Origin: Prevotellaceae bacterium
GTDB lineage: Bacteria; Bacteroidota; Bacteroidia; Bacteroidales; Bacteroidaceae
DNA length: 13,593 bases
NCBI GenBank assembly: GCA_022508685.1
Contig: JAFLUS010000020.1
Span: 1-13,593 of the forward strand
Direction of reading: 5' to 3'
Below are positions 1-6,978 of this stretch, one piece after another. Position 1 is the first letter of the stretch. Each line of letters starts with the position of its first letter. The notes below the pieces were generated by a model. That model worked only from the letters and a program-made list of their open reading frames with translations, searched no databases and was not told where the DNA came from. The translations under genes were made by a program, and so were the position numbers.

Positions 1-558
1 TTACTTGCGCGTTACATACGAGCCGTCGCGCGTGTCGATTTCAATCATGTCGCCTTCGTTGATGAACAGCGGCACACGTACTTCGGCACCTGTTTCCACC
101 GTAGCCGGCTTCGTGGCGTTGGTTGCCGTGTCGCCCTTCAGTCCGGGTTCCGTGTAGGTTACCTTGAGCACGACCTTCACGGGGATTTCGACGGTCAGGA
201 TGGTGTCTGTAGCCGCGTCGATGGTTGCCATCACGTTTTCGCCTTCCTTCAAGAAGCCTACGCCGTCGATGATGTTGGCAGCGATGTTGACTTGCTCAAA
301 CGTTTCGTTGTTCATGAACACGAGGTCGTCGCCTTCCTTATAAAGGAACTGGAACTGGCGGTGGTCAACCTGTACGTCTTCCAACTTGGCGCTGACAATC
401 CACGTGCGCTCCAGCACGCGGCCGTCCTGCACGTCACGGAGTTTCGTACGCATCACCGTGTTTCCCTTGCCGGGCTTCACGTGCAAAAAGTCAATCACTA
501 CATAAATTCTGCCGTCAATACGAAGGCACACGTTTTTCTTAATATCTCCTGCTAACAT
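1..558 (-). CDS. efp: Elongation factor P
   Basis: Translation factor EF-P binds the ribosome between the P and E sites and relieves stalling at polyproline stretches. The 185-residue product has the normal family length and is complete; its stop codon is the first three bases of the window. The N-terminal KOW-like domain carries the tip loop VKPGKGNT, with Lys31 at the position that is post-translationally modified in many bacteria. Near the C-terminus are the family blocks TYTEPGLKGDTATN and PATVETGAEVRVPLFI, and the protein ends in EIDTRDGSYV. The start at 558 fits the usual N-terminus (MLAGDIKKN). No EpmA/EpmB or other modifying enzyme lies in the window, so modification of Lys31 cannot be judged. 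The gene is divergent from rpmH, a common Bacteroidales neighbourhood. Confidence 0.97.
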   Translation of the reverse strand: MLAGDIKKNVCLRIDGRIYVVIDFLHVKPGKGNTVMRTKLRDVQDGRVLERTWIVSAKLEDVQVDHRQFQFLYKEGDDLVFMNNETFEQVNIAANIIDGVGFLKEGENVMATIDAATDTILTVEIPVKVVLKVTYTEPGLKGDTATNATKPATVETGAEVRVPLFINEGDMIEIDTRDGSYVTRK

Positions 559-608
559 ATCAGTTTATTTTGAGTTGTATTTGACTTGTAAAATGCTAAA
601 ATCGAGTG

Positions 609-639
609 CAAAATTACGGTTTTTTCATAAAATGGCAAA
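609..639 (-). promoter_or_regulatory. Bacteroidetes-type promoter of efp
   Basis: Read on the minus strand, a perfect TAATTTTG (-7 box TAnnTTTG) lies at 616-609. A TTTG (-33 box) lies at 639-636, 19 bases upstream. Transcription would start near 602, giving a leader of about 45 bases before the efp start at 558. The geometry equals that of the divergent rpmH promoter. The match to the motif is visible; its activity is inferred. Confidence 0.7.
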
Positions 640-666
640 AAAACACGCGCAAAAACGGCAAAAACT

Positions 667-697
667 TTTGTCATTTTACACAAAATCACTAATTTTG
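667..697 (+). promoter_or_regulatory. Bacteroidetes-type promoter of rpmH
   Basis: A TTTG at 667-670 is followed after 19 bases by TAATTTTG at 690-697. This matches the Bacteroidetes sigma-ABfr consensus exactly. The predicted start near 704 leaves an unusually long leader of about 114 bases before rpmH, containing the hairpin at 731-754. Confidence 0.7.
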
Positions 698-730
698 CAC
701 GCCGATTAAAAGGAAAAACCGCACGATGAG

Positions 731-754
731 GGCTCAAAAACAGCATTTTGAGCC
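731..754 (+). promoter_or_regulatory. Hairpin in the rpmH leader
   Basis: GGCTCAAAA (731-739) and TTTTGAGCC (746-754) form a perfect 9-base-pair stem around a 6-base loop. It sits in the transcribed leader of rpmH, about 63 bases before the start codon. It is not followed by a T-run, so it does not look like a terminator. A role in RNA stability or in autoregulation of L34 is possible but unproven. Confidence 0.45.
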
Positions 755-817
755 GTTCGTTTGTCTGCGGTCGGCGCGAATCGGAAACGAAACAAACAAC
801 TAAAAACGGATAAGACA

Positions 818-973
818 ATGAAAAGAACATTTCAACCCCACAACCGCAAGCGCGTGAACAAGCACGGCTTCCGCCTTCGTATGAAAACCAAGAACGGCCG
901 CCGCGTATTGGCTGCACGTCGCAAGAAGGGACGCGCAAAACTCAGCGTATCGAGCGAACATCACGGCAAATAA
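818..973 (+). CDS. rpmH: 50S ribosomal protein L34
   Basis: L34 is a small, very basic protein of the large ribosomal subunit. The 51-residue product begins [19 protein letters not shown], followed by [19 protein letters not shown], which is the universal L34 signature. The C-terminal tail SVSSEHHGK is longer than in E. coli L34 (46 residues), as is usual in Bacteroidetes. The ATG at 818 is chosen because L34 always starts MKRTFQP. In-frame upstream codons from 761 would add a non-homologous extension. Unlike the arrangement in many bacteria, rnpA does not follow; the next gene is the PASTA protein, which has its own promoter. Confidence 0.97.
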   Translation: MKRTFQPHNRKRVNKHGFRLRMKTKNGRRVLAARRKKGRAKLSVSSEHHGK

Positions 974-1043
974 TCGCACACGCTCTACGCGCGGCACACT
1001 ACACACGACTGCGGCACGCACGCCAAGACGGGCATGCACGGTC

Positions 1044-1106
1044 GTGGCAATGGCATTGCAAGGCGACTCCACGGCGAGCGCACTGTGATGCCATTGCCGC
1101 ATTTTC
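1044..1106 (+). terminator. Possible stem-loop terminator after rpmH
   Basis: GGCAATGGCAT (1046-1056) and ATGCCATTGCC (1088-1098) are perfectly complementary over 11 bases. The stem can be extended by a G-T and a G-C pair. The loop is long (31 bases), and only a short ATTTT follows at 1101. It lies between rpmH and the next promoter, where a terminator is expected. The large loop and weak T-run make the call tentative. Confidence 0.35.
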
Positions 1107-1136
1107 GCACCTGCACCACCGATTTTGCGCGCATTA

Positions 1137-1168
1137 TTTCCTTATTATAATAATAATGCGTAACTTTG
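1137..1168 (+). promoter_or_regulatory. Promoter of the PASTA-rluD-ddl cluster
   Basis: TTTC at 1137-1140, 20 bases, then TAACTTTG at 1161-1168 (perfect TAnnTTTG). The predicted start is near 1175, about 19 bases before the ATG at 1194. The 20-base spacer is unusually A/T-rich for this window. This is the only clear promoter before the terminator at 5775-5824, so it probably serves all five genes. Confidence 0.7.
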
Positions 1169-1193
1169 CCACCCCTAATCCAACGCAACAACG

Positions 1194-1817
1194 ATGAACA
1201 TCAAGAAATACTTTACGGGCAAAACGGGGCTCATCTTCTGGGCGAACGTCCTGCTGGCTGCCGCCCTCATCGTCGGCATCCCCTACGGCGTATTTGTATC
1301 GCTGAACGCGTTCACCCACCACGGCGAGAAAATCGAAGTGCCGAACGTCACCCAAAAGACCTACACCGAGGCGCTCGAGATGCTCAACCAACGCGACCTC
1401 ATTGCCGTCGTTTCCGACTCCGTATTCGACAAGAACTATGCTCCGGGCACCATTCTCTCGCAACTGCCTGCGGCTGGCAACGAGGTGAAAAGCGGCAGGC
1501 AAATCTATCTCACCGTCAACATGAAGGGACTGCCGCCCGTCAAGATGCCCGACCTCGTCCGCAACGCCACCGAGCGCATTGCCGAAATGCGGCTCAAGCA
1601 ACTCGGGTTCAAACTTTCCAAGACGCAGCGCGTGGAGGGCGAACCCGAAGGGCTGGTCATCTCTATCAAGCAAAACGGCAAGCGCGTCAATGCCGGCGAA
1701 ATGATTACGCGCGACCTTCCGCTCACCATCGTTGCCGGAGCGGGATTTCCTGAAGACACGCTCGACATCGATTCCTTCGGCATCGTGAACGACGGCGGTT
1801 TCGACATCGCGCTGTAG
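1194..1817 (+). CDS. Membrane-anchored PASTA-domain protein
   Basis: This 207-residue protein has a short cytoplasmic N-terminus, one membrane segment (about residues 14-40) and two PASTA domains outside the membrane. The domains are at about 47-109 (starting IEVPNVTQKTYTEALEML) and 116-182 (starting VKMPDLVRNATERIAEM). PASTA domains in kinases and penicillin-binding proteins bind peptidoglycan or its precursors. Here there is no kinase or transpeptidase domain, so the protein is probably a small envelope sensor or scaffold. An acidic tail follows the second domain. It is the first gene of a cluster with rluD-like, ddl and acyltransferase genes, consistent with a cell wall role. The domain call is firm; the function is not known. 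Confidence 0.88.
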   Translation: MNIKKYFTGKTGLIFWANVLLAAALIVGIPYGVFVSLNAFTHHGEKIEVPNVTQKTYTEALEMLNQRDLIAVVSDSVFDKNYAPGTILSQLPAAGNEVKSGRQIYLTVNMKGLPPVKMPDLVRNATERIAEMRLKQLGFKLSKTQRVEGEPEGLVISIKQNGKRVNAGEMITRDLPLTIVAGAGFPEDTLDIDSFGIVNDGGFDIAL

Positions 1818-1844
1818 GCCTCCACCATCAACACATTCTGACCA

Positions 1845-2906
1845 TTGAAGCGTAACGACGACATAGAAGAAATCGAGGGCTTCGACGACGAGATAGACGA
1901 ATCGGCACCTCTCTACGAGCACCACCGACTGATTGCCGACAAGGGGCAGACGCCGATGCGCGTCGACAAGTTCCTGATAGACCACCTGTCGGGGACATCG
2001 CGCAACCGCGTTCAGAAAGCCGCCGACGCCGGCTTCATCATGGTCAACGACGTGGCCGTCAAGCGCAGTTACAAGGTGAAGCCCGGCGACGTCGTCAAGG
2101 TGATGCTCGACCGCCCGCACTACGACAACATCATCTCGCCGGAGGACATCCCCCTCCACATCGTCTACGAAGACGACGACCTCATGGTCATCAACAAACC
2201 GGCAGGACTCGTCGTCCACCCCGGCGTGGGCAACTGGACGGGCACGCTGCTGAATGCCATCGCATGGCACCTGAAGGACAAGCCGCAGTACGACATCAAC
2301 AATCCCGAAATCGGGCTCGTCCACCGCATCGACAAGGACACCAGCGGACTGCTCGTCGTGGCAAAGACGCCCAATGCCAAGACGCACCTCGGTCTGCAAT
2401 TCTTCAACAAGACGACGAAGCGGGAGTACAACGCCCTCGTGTGGGGCACCGTCAAGGACGACTGCGGACGCATCGAGGGCAACATCGCCCGCAATCCGAA
2501 AGACCGGATGCAGATGGCTGTGTTCGACCCCGCAGGCGACATCGGCAAACCTGCCGTCACCCACTACGAAGTCATGGAGCGGTTTGCCTACACCACCCTC
2601 GTGAAATGCGTGCTCGAGACGGGACGCACGCACCAAATCCGGGTGCACATGCGCCACATCGGGCACACGCTCTTCAACGACGAACGATACGGCGGCGACG
2701 AAATTCTGCGCGGAACGCCGTTCTCCAAGTACCGCCAATTCGTCGACAACTGCTTCCACCTCTGCCCGCGACAGGCACTCCATGCCAAGACGCTCGGCTT
2801 CGTCCATCCGCGCACGGGAGAGGAAATGTTCTTCACGTCGGACATCCCTGCCGACATGACGGCATTGATTGAGAAATGGCGCGGTTATGTTCCCAACCGC
2901 GAATAA
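1845..2906 (+). CDS. rluD: RluA/RluD-family 23S rRNA pseudouridine synthase
   Basis: The enzyme converts specific uridines of large-subunit rRNA to pseudouridine. The 353-residue protein has an acidic N-terminal extension, then an S4 RNA-binding domain (about 38-95, with RVDKFLIDHLSG and a KVKPGD turn). The catalytic domain follows, carrying the family motif HRIDKDTSGLL at 160-170, where Asp163 is the expected nucleophile. The later motif TGRTHQIRVHMRHIGH is also present. The start is TTG at 1845, because no ATG or GTG lies near the beginning of the homologous region. The start is 27 bases after the PASTA gene. Within the RluA family the RluD subgroup (positions 1911/1915/1917 in E. coli) fits best by its S4 domain, but substrate sites cannot be read from sequence. 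Confidence 0.92.
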   Translation: MKRNDDIEEIEGFDDEIDESAPLYEHHRLIADKGQTPMRVDKFLIDHLSGTSRNRVQKAADAGFIMVNDVAVKRSYKVKPGDVVKVMLDRPHYDNIISPEDIPLHIVYEDDDLMVINKPAGLVVHPGVGNWTGTLLNAIAWHLKDKPQYDINNPEIGLVHRIDKDTSGLLVVAKTPNAKTHLGLQFFNKTTKREYNALVWGTVKDDCGRIEGNIARNPKDRMQMAVFDPAGDIGKPAVTHYEVMERFAYTTLVKCVLETGRTHQIRVHMRHIGHTLFNDERYGGDEILRGTPFSKYRQFVDNCFHLCPRQALHAKTLGFVHPRTGEEMFFTSDIPADMTALIEKWRGYVPNRE

Positions 2907-2924
2907 CAATACAACATTTTGTCT

Positions 2925-3938
2925 ATGACACAGATGAAACAGAAACACACCATCGCCATCGTAGCCGGAGGCGACTCATCGGAGCACGACGTGTCGCTCC
3001 GCTCGGCAGCCGGCATCAATTCGTGGCTCGACCGCGACCGCTTCGACGTCTACATTGTCGAAGTGTCGCACGACGGATGGTTCGCCCATTTGTCCGACGG
3101 AACGCACTCGCCCGTCAGCCGGCACGACTTCACGTTCGACGACCACGGACGTTCCGTCACGCCCGACTACGCCTACATCACCATCCACGGCACACCGGGC
3201 GAAGACGGCGTTCTGCAAGGCTACTTCGACCTGTTGGGCATTCCCTACAGCACGAGCAACGTGCTCGTCGAAGCCCTGACGTTCAACAAGTTCATGCTGA
3301 ACCAATACCTCAAAGGCTTCGGTGTGCGCGTGGCAGAAAGCCTGCTTATCCGCGAAGGACAGCACATTGCCGACGCCGACATCGTGGAGCGCGTGGGTCT
3401 GCCCTGCTTTGTCAAGCCCAACGCCGGCGGCAGCAGTTTCGGCATAACAAAGGTGAAGCAGGCTGCCGACCTCCAACCCGCCATTGCCGCGGCATTCAAG
3501 GAAAGCAGCGAAGTGCTGATAGAGTCGATGCTCTGCGGCACGGAAATCTCCAACGGCGTCTACAAGACACGCCGCAGCAGCCACGTGCTGCCCATCACCG
3601 AAGTCGTGACGCACAACGAGTTCTTCGACTACAATGCCAAGTACAACGGGCAAGTGGAAGAAATCACGCCAGCACGCCTCAGCGACGACACCACCAACAG
3701 GGTGCAGGCACTCACTTCAGCCATCTACGACATCCTCGGTGCCAGCGGCGTCATCCGCATCGACTACATCGTGTCGAACGTCGACGGCAAGGACGTCATC
3801 AACCTGTTGGAAATCAACACCACGCCCGGCATGACCGCCACCTCGTTCATTCCGCAGCAGGCACGCGCAGCCGGCATCTCCATGACCGACATGCTCACCG
3901 ACATCATTGCCGACAAACTTCATCTGAATTTCGACTGA
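2925..3938 (+). CDS. ddl: D-alanine--D-alanine ligase
   Basis: This cytosolic ATP-grasp enzyme joins two D-alanines for the peptidoglycan stem peptide. The product is 337 residues from the ATG at 2925. An ATG at 2934 (MKQKHTIAIV) is an equally plausible start, while the TTG at 2919 is less likely. Visible motifs are the N-terminal IAIVAGGDSSEHDVSL, HGTPGEDGVLQG, the ATP-binding KPNAGGSSFGITKV, and the C-terminal LEINTTPGMTATSFIPQ. The omega-loop segment FFDYNAKYNG has the Lys-Tyr pair of ordinary D-Ala-D-Ala ligases, unlike vancomycin-resistance D-Ala-D-Lac ligases. It lies 18 bases after the rluD-like gene and 19 bases before the acyltransferase gene, so it is co-transcribed. Confidence 0.95.
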   Translation: MTQMKQKHTIAIVAGGDSSEHDVSLRSAAGINSWLDRDRFDVYIVEVSHDGWFAHLSDGTHSPVSRHDFTFDDHGRSVTPDYAYITIHGTPGEDGVLQGYFDLLGIPYSTSNVLVEALTFNKFMLNQYLKGFGVRVAESLLIREGQHIADADIVERVGLPCFVKPNAGGSSFGITKVKQAADLQPAIAAAFKESSEVLIESMLCGTEISNGVYKTRRSSHVLPITEVVTHNEFFDYNAKYNGQVEEITPARLSDDTTNRVQALTSAIYDILGASGVIRIDYIVSNVDGKDVINLLEINTTPGMTATSFIPQQARAAGISMTDMLTDIIADKLHLNFD

Positions 3939-3957
3939 ACCCCTATACCCACACACC

Positions 3958-5094
3958 ATGTCTATCCACGATTTCGACGACATCCGCCCCTTCCTCCCCG
4001 AGGAACTGCCCGCCGTCTACGACCGGCTGCTTGCCGACCCCGAATTTCAGCACGTCCTTTCCTATATATATAAGGACACACCGCTGCCGCAGTTGGAACA
4101 ACTCATCCGTTCGTGCCACACGAACCTCGACTTCCAACTGCACGTCGTCTACCCCATGCTGAAACACCTCATCGACACCGCAGCCACGAGCCTCACTGCC
4201 AACTTCTCGGCACTCGCCGACGGACACGACCGCCAATACACGTTCGTCTCCAACCACCGCGACATCGTGCTCGACTCCGCCTTCCTCTCCGTCGTCCTCC
4301 ACGACAACGGCTTCAACACGGTGGAAATCGCCATCGGCGACAACCTCCTCATCCGTCCGTGGATTCGCGACCTCGTCCGCATCAACAAGTCCTTCATCGT
4401 GCAGCGCTCCCTGCCCCCGCGCCAACTGCTTGTCGCCTCAGCCAACATGTCGCGCTACATGCACTTCTGCATCAACCAGAAGCACGAGAACATCTGGATA
4501 GCCCAACGCGAAGGCAGAGCCAAGGACAGCGACGACCGCACACAGGAAAGCGTTCTCAAGATGATGGCAATGGGAGGCGACCTGCGCCAACTCAACATCG
4601 TGCCACTCGCCATTACCTACGAATACGACCCCTGTGACTACCTCAAGGCACAGGAATTCCAGAACAAGCGCGACATCGAAGGCTTCCGCAAAAGCCCTCA
4701 GGACGACCTCGACAACATGCGCACCGGCATCTTCGGGCCCAAGGGAAAAATCCACTACCATGCCGCACCCTGCATCAACGACTGGCTCGACACCCTTCCC
4801 GCCGACCTCCCGAAAACCGAATACTTCCGACAGGTGGCAGCCCACATCGACCGCGAAATCCATCGCCACTACCACCTCTACCCCGGCAACTACGCAGCGG
4901 CCGACATGCTGACAGGCACCCACGCCTACGCCGCACACTACACGCCCGAACAGCAACGGCAATTCGAAGCCTATCTGCAACAAAAACTCGCGATGGTGCA
5001 ACTCGCCCACCCCGACATCCCCTATCTCCGCGAACGAATGTTAACCATGTATGCAAATCCCGTATTCAATCATGAAAAAGCCAACCAAGCGTAA
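3958..5094 (+). CDS. Glycerol-phosphate-type acyltransferase (PlsC/PlsB-like)
   Basis: This 378-residue protein is probably a membrane-associated phospholipid or glycerolipid acyltransferase. Its core contains SNHRDIVLDSAF (98-109), equivalent to the catalytic NHx4D block, then IAIGDNLLIRPWIRDLVRIN. The block at 181-190 (IAQREGRAKD) takes the place of the FPEGTR-like substrate motif. The spacing between His100 and Asp106 is five residues rather than the canonical four, so which Asp (102 or 106) pairs with the His is open. No clear transmembrane helix is seen. A conserved-looking C-terminal half of about 170 residues follows the catalytic core. The context (ddl, PASTA) suggests envelope biogenesis. 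The acyl substrate is unknown. Confidence 0.8.
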   Translation: MSIHDFDDIRPFLPEELPAVYDRLLADPEFQHVLSYIYKDTPLPQLEQLIRSCHTNLDFQLHVVYPMLKHLIDTAATSLTANFSALADGHDRQYTFVSNHRDIVLDSAFLSVVLHDNGFNTVEIAIGDNLLIRPWIRDLVRINKSFIVQRSLPPRQLLVASANMSRYMHFCINQKHENIWIAQREGRAKDSDDRTQESVLKMMAMGGDLRQLNIVPLAITYEYDPCDYLKAQEFQNKRDIEGFRKSPQDDLDNMRTGIFGPKGKIHYHAAPCINDWLDTLPADLPKTEYFRQVAAHIDREIHRHYHLYPGNYAAADMLTGTHAYAAHYTPEQQRQFEAYLQQKLAMVQLAHPDIPYLRERMLTMYANPVFNHEKANQA

Positions 5095-5773
5095 CCCGCA
5101 GCACCGCACAGCCCTCCTGTGGGCATTGTGCACCCTCTTCACTCTCACCCTCACCGCCTGTCTCGACGACGACGATGCACAGAAACCCTATCCGTCGCTC
5201 ATCACCGAACTCGTGGAAGTCAATACCAACGGCAGAAAGCAAGTCAGCACCATCGTCTCTGACGACGGCACCATCTACATGCCTACCAAGACCTACGGCT
5301 ACTCCGTTGCCGACACCACGTTCCGTGCCCTCTGCGCCTACGAGCCTCTCGCCGGACAATCTATCAACGTCTACCAACTGCAGGCCATTCCCGCACCCAA
5401 GCCTCTTCCGCCCAGCAGTTTCAATGCACTGACGAAAGACCCTATCAACATCATCAGCGTGTGGAATTCCCCACGCTACATCAACGTCTATTTCAGTTAC
5501 CTCACCACCCACGCTGCCGTCCATGCCGTCGGGTTCTGCGAAGACAGCATCACCGTTTCCGACGACGGACTGCGCACAGCCCACGTCAGTCTGCTCCACT
5601 CGCGTCCCGGCGAGGATGCCGAATCCTACTCCGAGAAGACCTACATCTGTCTTCCCACCTACGTCTACAAAGACCGGTGCGACAGCGTCGCCCTCACCAT
5701 TACTACCTACCGCGACGAACAGACCTTCGGCTGCCGCCTGCCGTTCGACCCGAAGAACAACGAAATGAAATAG
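5072..5773 (+). CDS. NigD-like surface lipoprotein
   Basis: This is a 233-residue lipoprotein of Bacteroidetes type. The N-terminus is basic (MKKPTKRNPQHR), followed by a hydrophobic segment and the lipobox LTAC, with Cys30 as the lipidated residue. The following LDDDD resembles the acidic export signal that sends Bacteroidetes lipoproteins to the cell surface. The mature part, with blocks PYPSLITELVEV, RALCAYEP and IISVWNSPRYINVYFS, looks like the two-domain NigD-like family (OB-like then beta-sandwich), whose function is unknown. The ATG at 5072 is preferred to that at 5051, because it places the basic residues right at the start of the signal peptide. It overlaps the acyltransferase gene by 23 bases, suggesting coupled translation. 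The family call rests on recognition, not a search. Confidence 0.7.
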   Translation: MKKPTKRNPQHRTALLWALCTLFTLTLTACLDDDDAQKPYPSLITELVEVNTNGRKQVSTIVSDDGTIYMPTKTYGYSVADTTFRALCAYEPLAGQSINVYQLQAIPAPKPLPPSSFNALTKDPINIISVWNSPRYINVYFSYLTTHAAVHAVGFCEDSITVSDDGLRTAHVSLLHSRPGEDAESYSEKTYICLPTYVYKDRCDSVALTITTYRDEQTFGCRLPFDPKNNEMK

Positions 5774-5774
5774 C

Positions 5775-5824
5775 AAAAAGCAATTCCGCCGTGTTTTCAT
5801 CGTAAACACGGCGGAATGCTTTTT
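5775..5824. terminator. Strong bidirectional intrinsic terminator
   Basis: ATTCCGCCGTGTTT (5783-5796) pairs perfectly with AAACACGGCGGAAT (5804-5817) around a 7-base loop. Flanking AAAAAGC (5775-5781) and GCTTTTT (5818-5824) extend the stem, with one bulged A at 5782. They supply a T-run in both directions. It serves the convergent NigD-like gene (stop 5771-5773) and the hemerythrin-LuxR gene, whose TAA stop (5825-5823) lies inside the right arm. Confidence 0.92.
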
Positions 5825-6782
5825 ATAGTCCTACGGCAGAAATGTCGACCAAGCCGTTGACGATGGCGTAAATGGTCAGTCCGGCGGGGGAATGGATTTG
5901 CAGTTTCCGTGCGATGTTGCGGCGATGCGTGATGACGGTGTTGGTGGAAATGCAGAGGTGGTTGGCAATTTCCTTGTTCGACATTCCCTGTACCAAAGCG
6001 ACGATGACGTCGCGTTCGCGGTCGGAGAGGGCGTCGCCGTTGTCCTGACCGCTCTTGAATACCATGGAGGAAATGGTCTGCGTGACGGAGTTCTGCTTCA
6101 GTTGGCTCTCCAGACGACGGACGGCGGGGACAAATATCTGGTCTTCGACTTCGGCATGGAGTTTCAGCCATTGCTCGTTGTTGTAGATGTTGTAGAGGGT
6201 GTTGGTCAGTTTGTTGTTGCGGTGAGCATCGGAGGGAATGTATTTGATAATCATCAACTTTAGTTCACGCAGGGTCTTGTCCGTTGCTCCGTGGTGCTTG
6301 GAGAAAGTCTCGACGTTGTAGTCGTTCATCGTCCGTCCTTCCAGCAGTGCCAGCACGTAGGGGAAGAGTGTCTTTTCTTCATATTTCATGTGGCGCTGAA
6401 TGTCGCGGGCATATCCGTCGTAGAGTTTCATGATGAGATGTCCGATGGCGTCGTGTGCATCGAAGGTTTCAGCCAACAGCCGTCGGATGGCTGGCATCTG
6501 GCAGCCAAGGAAATAGGCATGGCTGGCATCCAAATAGTGGAGGAGCGTGCGGACGTCAATCTGATGGTCGTCGACGTGGTTCACGCAGCCGTTGACGATA
6601 AAGTTCACCACGGCGAGGAAAGTGTGGGTGTCTACATGGTTCATGGCGCACGTCTCTTCCACGGTCTTGTCGCCAAAACCGAGGTTGATGCCGAAACTGC
6701 CTAATGCCTGCAGCAGGTTGTAGTCGTCCTTGATGAGCGCAATCATCTTGTCGGTGGGCTCATACATCTTCACGTTCTTCAT
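5823..6782 (-). CDS. Hemerythrin-like / LuxR-type HTH transcription regulator
   Basis: This 319-residue protein has three parts. Residues about 10-46 (DKMIALIKDDYNLLQALGSF, then GINLGFGDKTVEETC) resemble the ScdA/RIC N-terminal domain (DUF542), but the usual double Cys is replaced by LGFG. Residues about 75-225 form a helical hemerythrin-like domain with candidate diiron ligands His83 or His88, His131/Glu135 (HMKYEE), His163/164 and His209/Glu213 (HAEVE). Residues about 251-312 are a LuxR-type helix-turn-helix (LSDRERDVIVALVQGMSNKE, then TNTVITHRRNIARKLQIHS). It probably senses oxygen, NO or iron through a diiron site and regulates transcription. The ATG at 6782 is chosen because the open frame continues upstream only through the promoter at 6817-6848. 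It diverges from the outer-membrane protein and feoAB genes. Domain layout is seen; ligand and targets are inferred. Confidence 0.82.
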   Translation of the reverse strand: MKNVKMYEPTDKMIALIKDDYNLLQALGSFGINLGFGDKTVEETCAMNHVDTHTFLAVVNFIVNGCVNHVDDHQIDVRTLLHYLDASHAYFLGCQMPAIRRLLAETFDAHDAIGHLIMKLYDGYARDIQRHMKYEEKTLFPYVLALLEGRTMNDYNVETFSKHHGATDKTLRELKLMIIKYIPSDAHRNNKLTNTLYNIYNNEQWLKLHAEVEDQIFVPAVRRLESQLKQNSVTQTISSMVFKSGQDNGDALSDRERDVIVALVQGMSNKEIANHLCISTNTVITHRRNIARKLQIHSPAGLTIYAIVNGLVDISAVGL

Positions 6783-6816
6783 GACTTTTATGACTTGAGA
6801 GGTTCGAATGACGTTG

Positions 6817-6848
6817 CAAAAGTACTGATTCTGCCGCATTCTCACAAT
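6817..6848 (-). promoter_or_regulatory. Promoter of the hemerythrin-LuxR regulator
   Basis: On the minus strand, ATTG (6848-6845), 20 bases, then TACTTTTG (6824-6817), a perfect TAnnTTTG. The predicted start is near 6810, giving a leader of about 28 bases to the ATG at 6782. This placement supports the short start over upstream in-frame codons. The -33 box faces that of the divergent gene across 29 bases. Confidence 0.7.
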
Positions 6849-6877
6849 AGTTTCGGACAAATTCATCATTTTTAGGT

Positions 6878-6909
6878 ATTGTATGGTTGCGTAAAATGGA
6901 GTACCTTTG
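6878..6909 (+). promoter_or_regulatory. Promoter of the outer-membrane protein and feoAB genes
   Basis: ATTG at 6878-6881, 20 bases, then TACCTTTG at 6902-6909, a perfect TAnnTTTG. The predicted start is near 6916, with a leader of about 60 bases. The spacing and -33 word are identical to the divergent promoter at 6817-6848. As no promoter is clear between 7570 and 7607, it may also drive feoAB. Confidence 0.7.
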
Positions 6910-6978
6910 CAGACGATTTGAAGAACGTGAAACGAACAGGCACATTCACGACTATTCTTAAATAAGAAAAAAGAAACG

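Noticed and set aside
974..1193. A small gene between L34 and the PASTA protein, such as rnpA or a tRNA
   Set aside because: No open frame resembling RnpA and no cloverleaf were seen. The interval holds only a long-loop stem and the next promoter.
1134..2948. A 604-codon open frame on the minus strand opposite the PASTA and rluD-like genes
   Set aside because: It is a shadow of the GC-rich codon use of two well-recognised genes. Its product is a low-complexity Val/Asp/Glu/His/Arg mixture with no known motif.
4065..4080. A TATATATATA-like A/T island in GC-rich DNA
   Set aside because: It lies inside the acyltransferase frame and simply encodes Tyr-Ile-Tyr-Lys. No promoter boxes are arranged around it.
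2876..4162. A 428-codon plus-strand frame overlapping ddl and the acyltransferase gene
   Set aside because: It is an Arg/His-rich out-of-frame shadow of ddl. The ddl frame carries all ligase motifs.
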